From H2-BAC3 sp045863035 (GTDB taxonomy: Bacteria > Bacteroidota > Ignavibacteria > Ignavibacteriales > Ignavibacteriaceae), in assembly GCA_045863035.1 (NCBI GenBank), contig BTUV01000003.1, positions 62,001 through 126,000 on the forward strand: 64,000 nt of DNA, in the 5' to 3' direction. The position numbers and the translations under genes were made by a program. The notes below the pieces were generated by a model, which was not told the origin of the DNA, made no database searches, and saw only the letters and a program-made list of their open reading frames with translations. How positions within the stretch are numbered: the first letter of the stretch is position 1; each line of letters begins with the position of its first letter. Shown here in pieces: positions 61,866 through 64,000 of the stretch.

Positions 61866-63050
61866 ATGTTTGATTTTCAATCCGGAGCCCCATTCTTTGC
61901 GCAAGCGCCCGGTATGATGGAGGAAATGTGCGCGCAAGAGCTAAAAGAGCTTGGAGCTGAGGAAACAAGAGTCAGTTATCGAGGCGTTTACTTTAAAGCA
62001 GATCTCATAACACTCTGCCGCATTAATTATTCTGCCCGTATGATTTCCCGCGTACTTGCACCCCTCACCGGATTTTTCTGCCGCTCAACTGATATCCTCA
62101 TCGAAAAAGCCGGAAAAATAGCGTGGGAGGAGATTTTTTCACTCAACCAGACTTTTTCAATTACCGCATCTGTCGCTAAGAGCCAGATAACCAATTCTCT
62201 CTACGCCTCGCAATGCCTGAAAGACGGTATTGTTGACCATTTCCGTGATATATACGGAAAGCGGCCCGATGTTGATACCGTCAATCCCGATGTGAGGTTT
62301 AATCTGCATATCGAAAAAGATAAAGCCACCATCAGTCTTGATACCTCCGGTGATTCACTGCATAAACGGGGTTACCGGCTTCTGGCCGGGGAAGCGCCTA
62401 TGCAGGAAACTCTCGCCGCCGCTATTATCCGCGTTACCGAATGGGATGGTGAGCAGCCGCTTTGGGACCCCATGTGCGGCTCCGGCACTTTACTCTGCGA
62501 AGCTCTTATGCACTACTGCCGGATTCCTGCTCAGCACCTCAGAAAGAAATTTGGCTTTTTTGCACTACCCGGATTTAACAAAGAAGAATGGGAAAAATTA
62601 AAAGCAGAGCTTGATGCCGGAATTCGCCCCCTGCCCGACGGGCTGATAAGCGGCAGTGATAAATTTCAGCGCACGCTTAACACCGCGCGGGATAATCTCT
62701 CGCGTCTTCCATTTGGTGACAAAGTAAAACTCGCCTGTCATCCCTTCAGTCATGTTAACGAATACAAAAACGGTGTCTTGGTTGTGAACCCCCCTTATGG
62801 TATCCGGCTCGGAGAGATTGAAGAGGTCCGTGTCTTATATAAAGAGCTCGGCGATTTCCTCAAGCAGCGATGCCCGGGCACAACCGCGTATATATACATG
62901 GGCGACCCCTCACTCCGTAAGGAAATTGGTCTGAGAACCTCCCGCCGTGTTCCTCTGGTGAACGGAAAGCTCGAAGGAGTTCTTGTTAAAATTGAAAGCT
63001 ACGAGGGGAGCAAAAAAGCAAAATGGCGCGATGCAGAAAATCATTCGTAA
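61866..63050 (+). CDS. THUMP-domain RNA methyltransferase (RlmL/Trm14-like)
   Basis: The 394-residue protein has an N-terminal THUMP domain (PGMMEEMCAQELKELGAEE, SYRGVYFKAD) and a C-terminal class I methyltransferase domain with DPMCGSGTLLCEALM and the catalytic NPPYG motif (VVNPPYGIRLGE). It matches the family of 23S rRNA guanine-N2 methyltransferases and related tRNA enzymes. It is only the methyltransferase N-half of an E. coli RlmKL-type fusion, the usual form in this phylum. The rnpB gene follows about 140 bases later. Confidence 0.92.
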   Translation: MFDFQSGAPFFAQAPGMMEEMCAQELKELGAEETRVSYRGVYFKADLITLCRINYSARMISRVLAPLTGFFCRSTDILIEKAGKIAWEEIFSLNQTFSITASVAKSQITNSLYASQCLKDGIVDHFRDIYGKRPDVDTVNPDVRFNLHIEKDKATISLDTSGDSLHKRGYRLLAGEAPMQETLAAAIIRVTEWDGEQPLWDPMCGSGTLLCEALMHYCRIPAQHLRKKFGFFALPGFNKEEWEKLKAELDAGIRPLPDGLISGSDKFQRTLNTARDNLSRLPFGDKVKLACHPFSHVNEYKNGVLVVNPPYGIRLGEIEEVRVLYKELGDFLKQRCPGTTAYIYMGDPSLRKEIGLRTSRRVPLVNGKLEGVLVKIESYEGSKKAKWRDAENHS

Positions 63051-63191
63051 AATTCACCGTAAACAGAACCTTCGCGCTGTTCAAACCCGGTAATCCGTGA
63101 TTGTGGGCTGAGAATGAGCCGGCTATTTATTATATTGGATTATTATAATTAATTATTAATTCATTTTAAGCTTAGTTACAATAGAAAAGAT

Positions 63192-63619
63192 AAGAGATCA
63201 GCTCAGGCAATCGCTGTGCACGTAAGTGCATAGAGGAAAGTCCGGACTCCGACGGATGGGATGCCGGGTAACACCCGGGGGGCAGATGGCGCAAGCCGCT
63301 GTCCACAGATAAGTTCCACAGAAAAAATACCGCTTTGCTTTATGCAGAGTAAGGGTGAAATGGCAGGTTAAGCGCCTACCGCGGCCGGGGTAACCTGGTC
63401 GGTCCCTTTAGAGGGAGCGGAATATCCTTTACTGGGTATTTCCGTCACGGAAAACCTCATCCGGAGCAAGGTCAAGCAGGAAGATTGGCGCCTTAGGGTG
63501 CCGGGAACCGTCCGTTTCCTTACTTCCGGGTGGACCGCAAGAGGGCTCCAGTAATGGCGCTCCCAGATAAATGATCGCCGCCTTTGGGTACAAAATCCGG
63601 CTTACAGGGCTGATCTCCT
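63192..63619 (+). ncRNA. rnpB: RNase P RNA (class A)
   Basis: The sequence contains the conserved core GAGGAAAGTCCGGACTCC (near 63231), ACAGAAA (63317), and the 3' element ACAAAATCCGGCTTACAGG (63590-63608). The terminal helix P1 pairs GAGATCAGCTC at 63194-63204 with GGGCTGATCTCC at 63607-63618. Length, about 425 bases, and the order of conserved regions fit bacterial A-type RNase P RNA. It matures tRNA 5' ends with RnpA. It lies immediately upstream of recJ. Confidence 0.97.
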
Positions 63620-63646
63620 ATTCTTTTACTGTTGTGCGGAGGAACA

Positions 63647-64000
63647 ATGAGCAATAATGTTTGGAAAATTCTTGAGCCGGACAACCAGAAGGATGTGCTC
63701 CATCTTTCTGAGGCGCTCAACATCCCACAAAGTCTCGCACGGCTTCTGGTTATGAGAAACATCAGAACCTTTGACGAAGCAAAACGGTTTTTCCGCCCCG
63801 ATCTCTCCTACCTTCATGACCCTTTCCTGATGGATGGTATGGAAGCTGCCACCGGCAGAGTGATTTTTGCTGTCACTCACAACCAGAAAATTCTCGTCTA
63901 TGGCGACTACGATGTGGACGGCACATGCTCAACCGCGCTGATGTATATGTTCTTAAAGGAGCTTGGCGCTCATGTAGAATACTATATACCAAACCGGATG
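63647..64000 (+). CDS. recJ: Single-stranded-DNA-specific exonuclease RecJ (3' end cut by window edge)
   Basis: An ATG at 63647, five bases after GGAGG, opens a frame that runs to the right edge for 118 codons. The N-terminal arm is followed by LVYGDYDVDGTCSTALMYMF, the first DHH-phosphoesterase motif of RecJ with metal-binding aspartates, then HVEYYIPNR. RecJ degrades single-stranded DNA 5' to 3' in recombination and mismatch repair. The remaining DHH, DHHA1 and OB domains lie beyond the window. Confidence 0.95.
   Translation, partial: MSNNVWKILEPDNQKDVLHLSEALNIPQSLARLLVMRNIRTFDEAKRFFRPDLSYLHDPFLMDGMEAATGRVIFAVTHNQKILVYGDYDVDGTCSTALMYMFLKELGAHVEYYIPNRM

Noticed and set aside
1..64000. tRNA genes, intact insertion sequences or prophage genes
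   Set aside because: None was recognised on either strand; only small repeats and one MITE-like element were found.

Overview
The window looks like part of a Gram-negative member of the Bacteroidota/Chlorobi (FCB) group, most probably an Ignavibacteria-type heterotroph recovered as a metagenome assembly. The evidence is: two proteins end in type IX secretion (T9SS) sorting domains; lpxB and lpxK imply lipid A; rpsT has a TTTG-N20-TAnnTTTG promoter of the Bacteroidota type; LytTR signalling, GH9 and golvesin-like modules are present; and few starts have strong Shine-Dalgarno sites. Two runs of exactly 100 N are each flanked by an identical 55-base duplicate, so they look like k-mer scaffolding artefacts rather than missing sequence.

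Layout. 1-3231: the start of a DHCW-motif cupin gene (cut by the left edge), a 1.25 kb repeat-rich non-coding stretch, then a LytTR response regulator and its histidine kinase. 3528-5164: a tripartite HipBST-type toxin-antitoxin cassette behind four evenly spaced palindromic operators. 5479-14116: a surface-polysaccharide/glycan cluster (GT2, methyltransferases, YfhO-like membrane protein, flippase, glycosyltransferase). 14148-18827: ispD, queA and ppdK on the minus strand. 18879-31163: eight close-packed minus-strand genes (GH2-like membrane protein, smc, T9SS cargo, mtnX-like, ICMT-like, lpxB, DUF374 acyltransferase, lpxK). 31437-33305: rpsT and a convergent GlmU-like gene. 33523-38191: two adjacent secreted envelope enzymes sharing a golvesin-like module. 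38496-40970: a GH9-CE4 fusion. 41060-46777: a methylmalonyl-CoA operon (mutase, epimerase, Na+-pumping decarboxylase subunits) linking succinyl-CoA and propionyl-CoA. 47066-49347: an ICMT-like methyltransferase and an N-acetylmuramoyl-L-alanine amidase. 49434-50131: a 13-unit hairpin tandem array. 50203-52857: a transmembrane kelch-type regulator with a cytoplasmic SARP-like DNA-binding end. 53198-61778: cytochrome c, WYL regulator, peroxiredoxin-like membrane protein, DASH photolyase, amino-acid ABC transporter and an unknown secreted protein. 61866-64000: a THUMP RNA methyltransferase, rnpB, and the start of recJ (cut by the right edge).

The most unusual signals are the phased hipBST operators, the hairpin array whose left-arm variation keeps G-U pairing on one strand, the kelch-TM-SARP one-component regulator, secreted proteins whose signal peptide lies upstream of any standard start codon, intergenic heptanucleotide repeats at several loci, and a strong excess of TATATA inside genes. 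No tRNA, CRISPR array, intact insertion sequence or prophage was seen.
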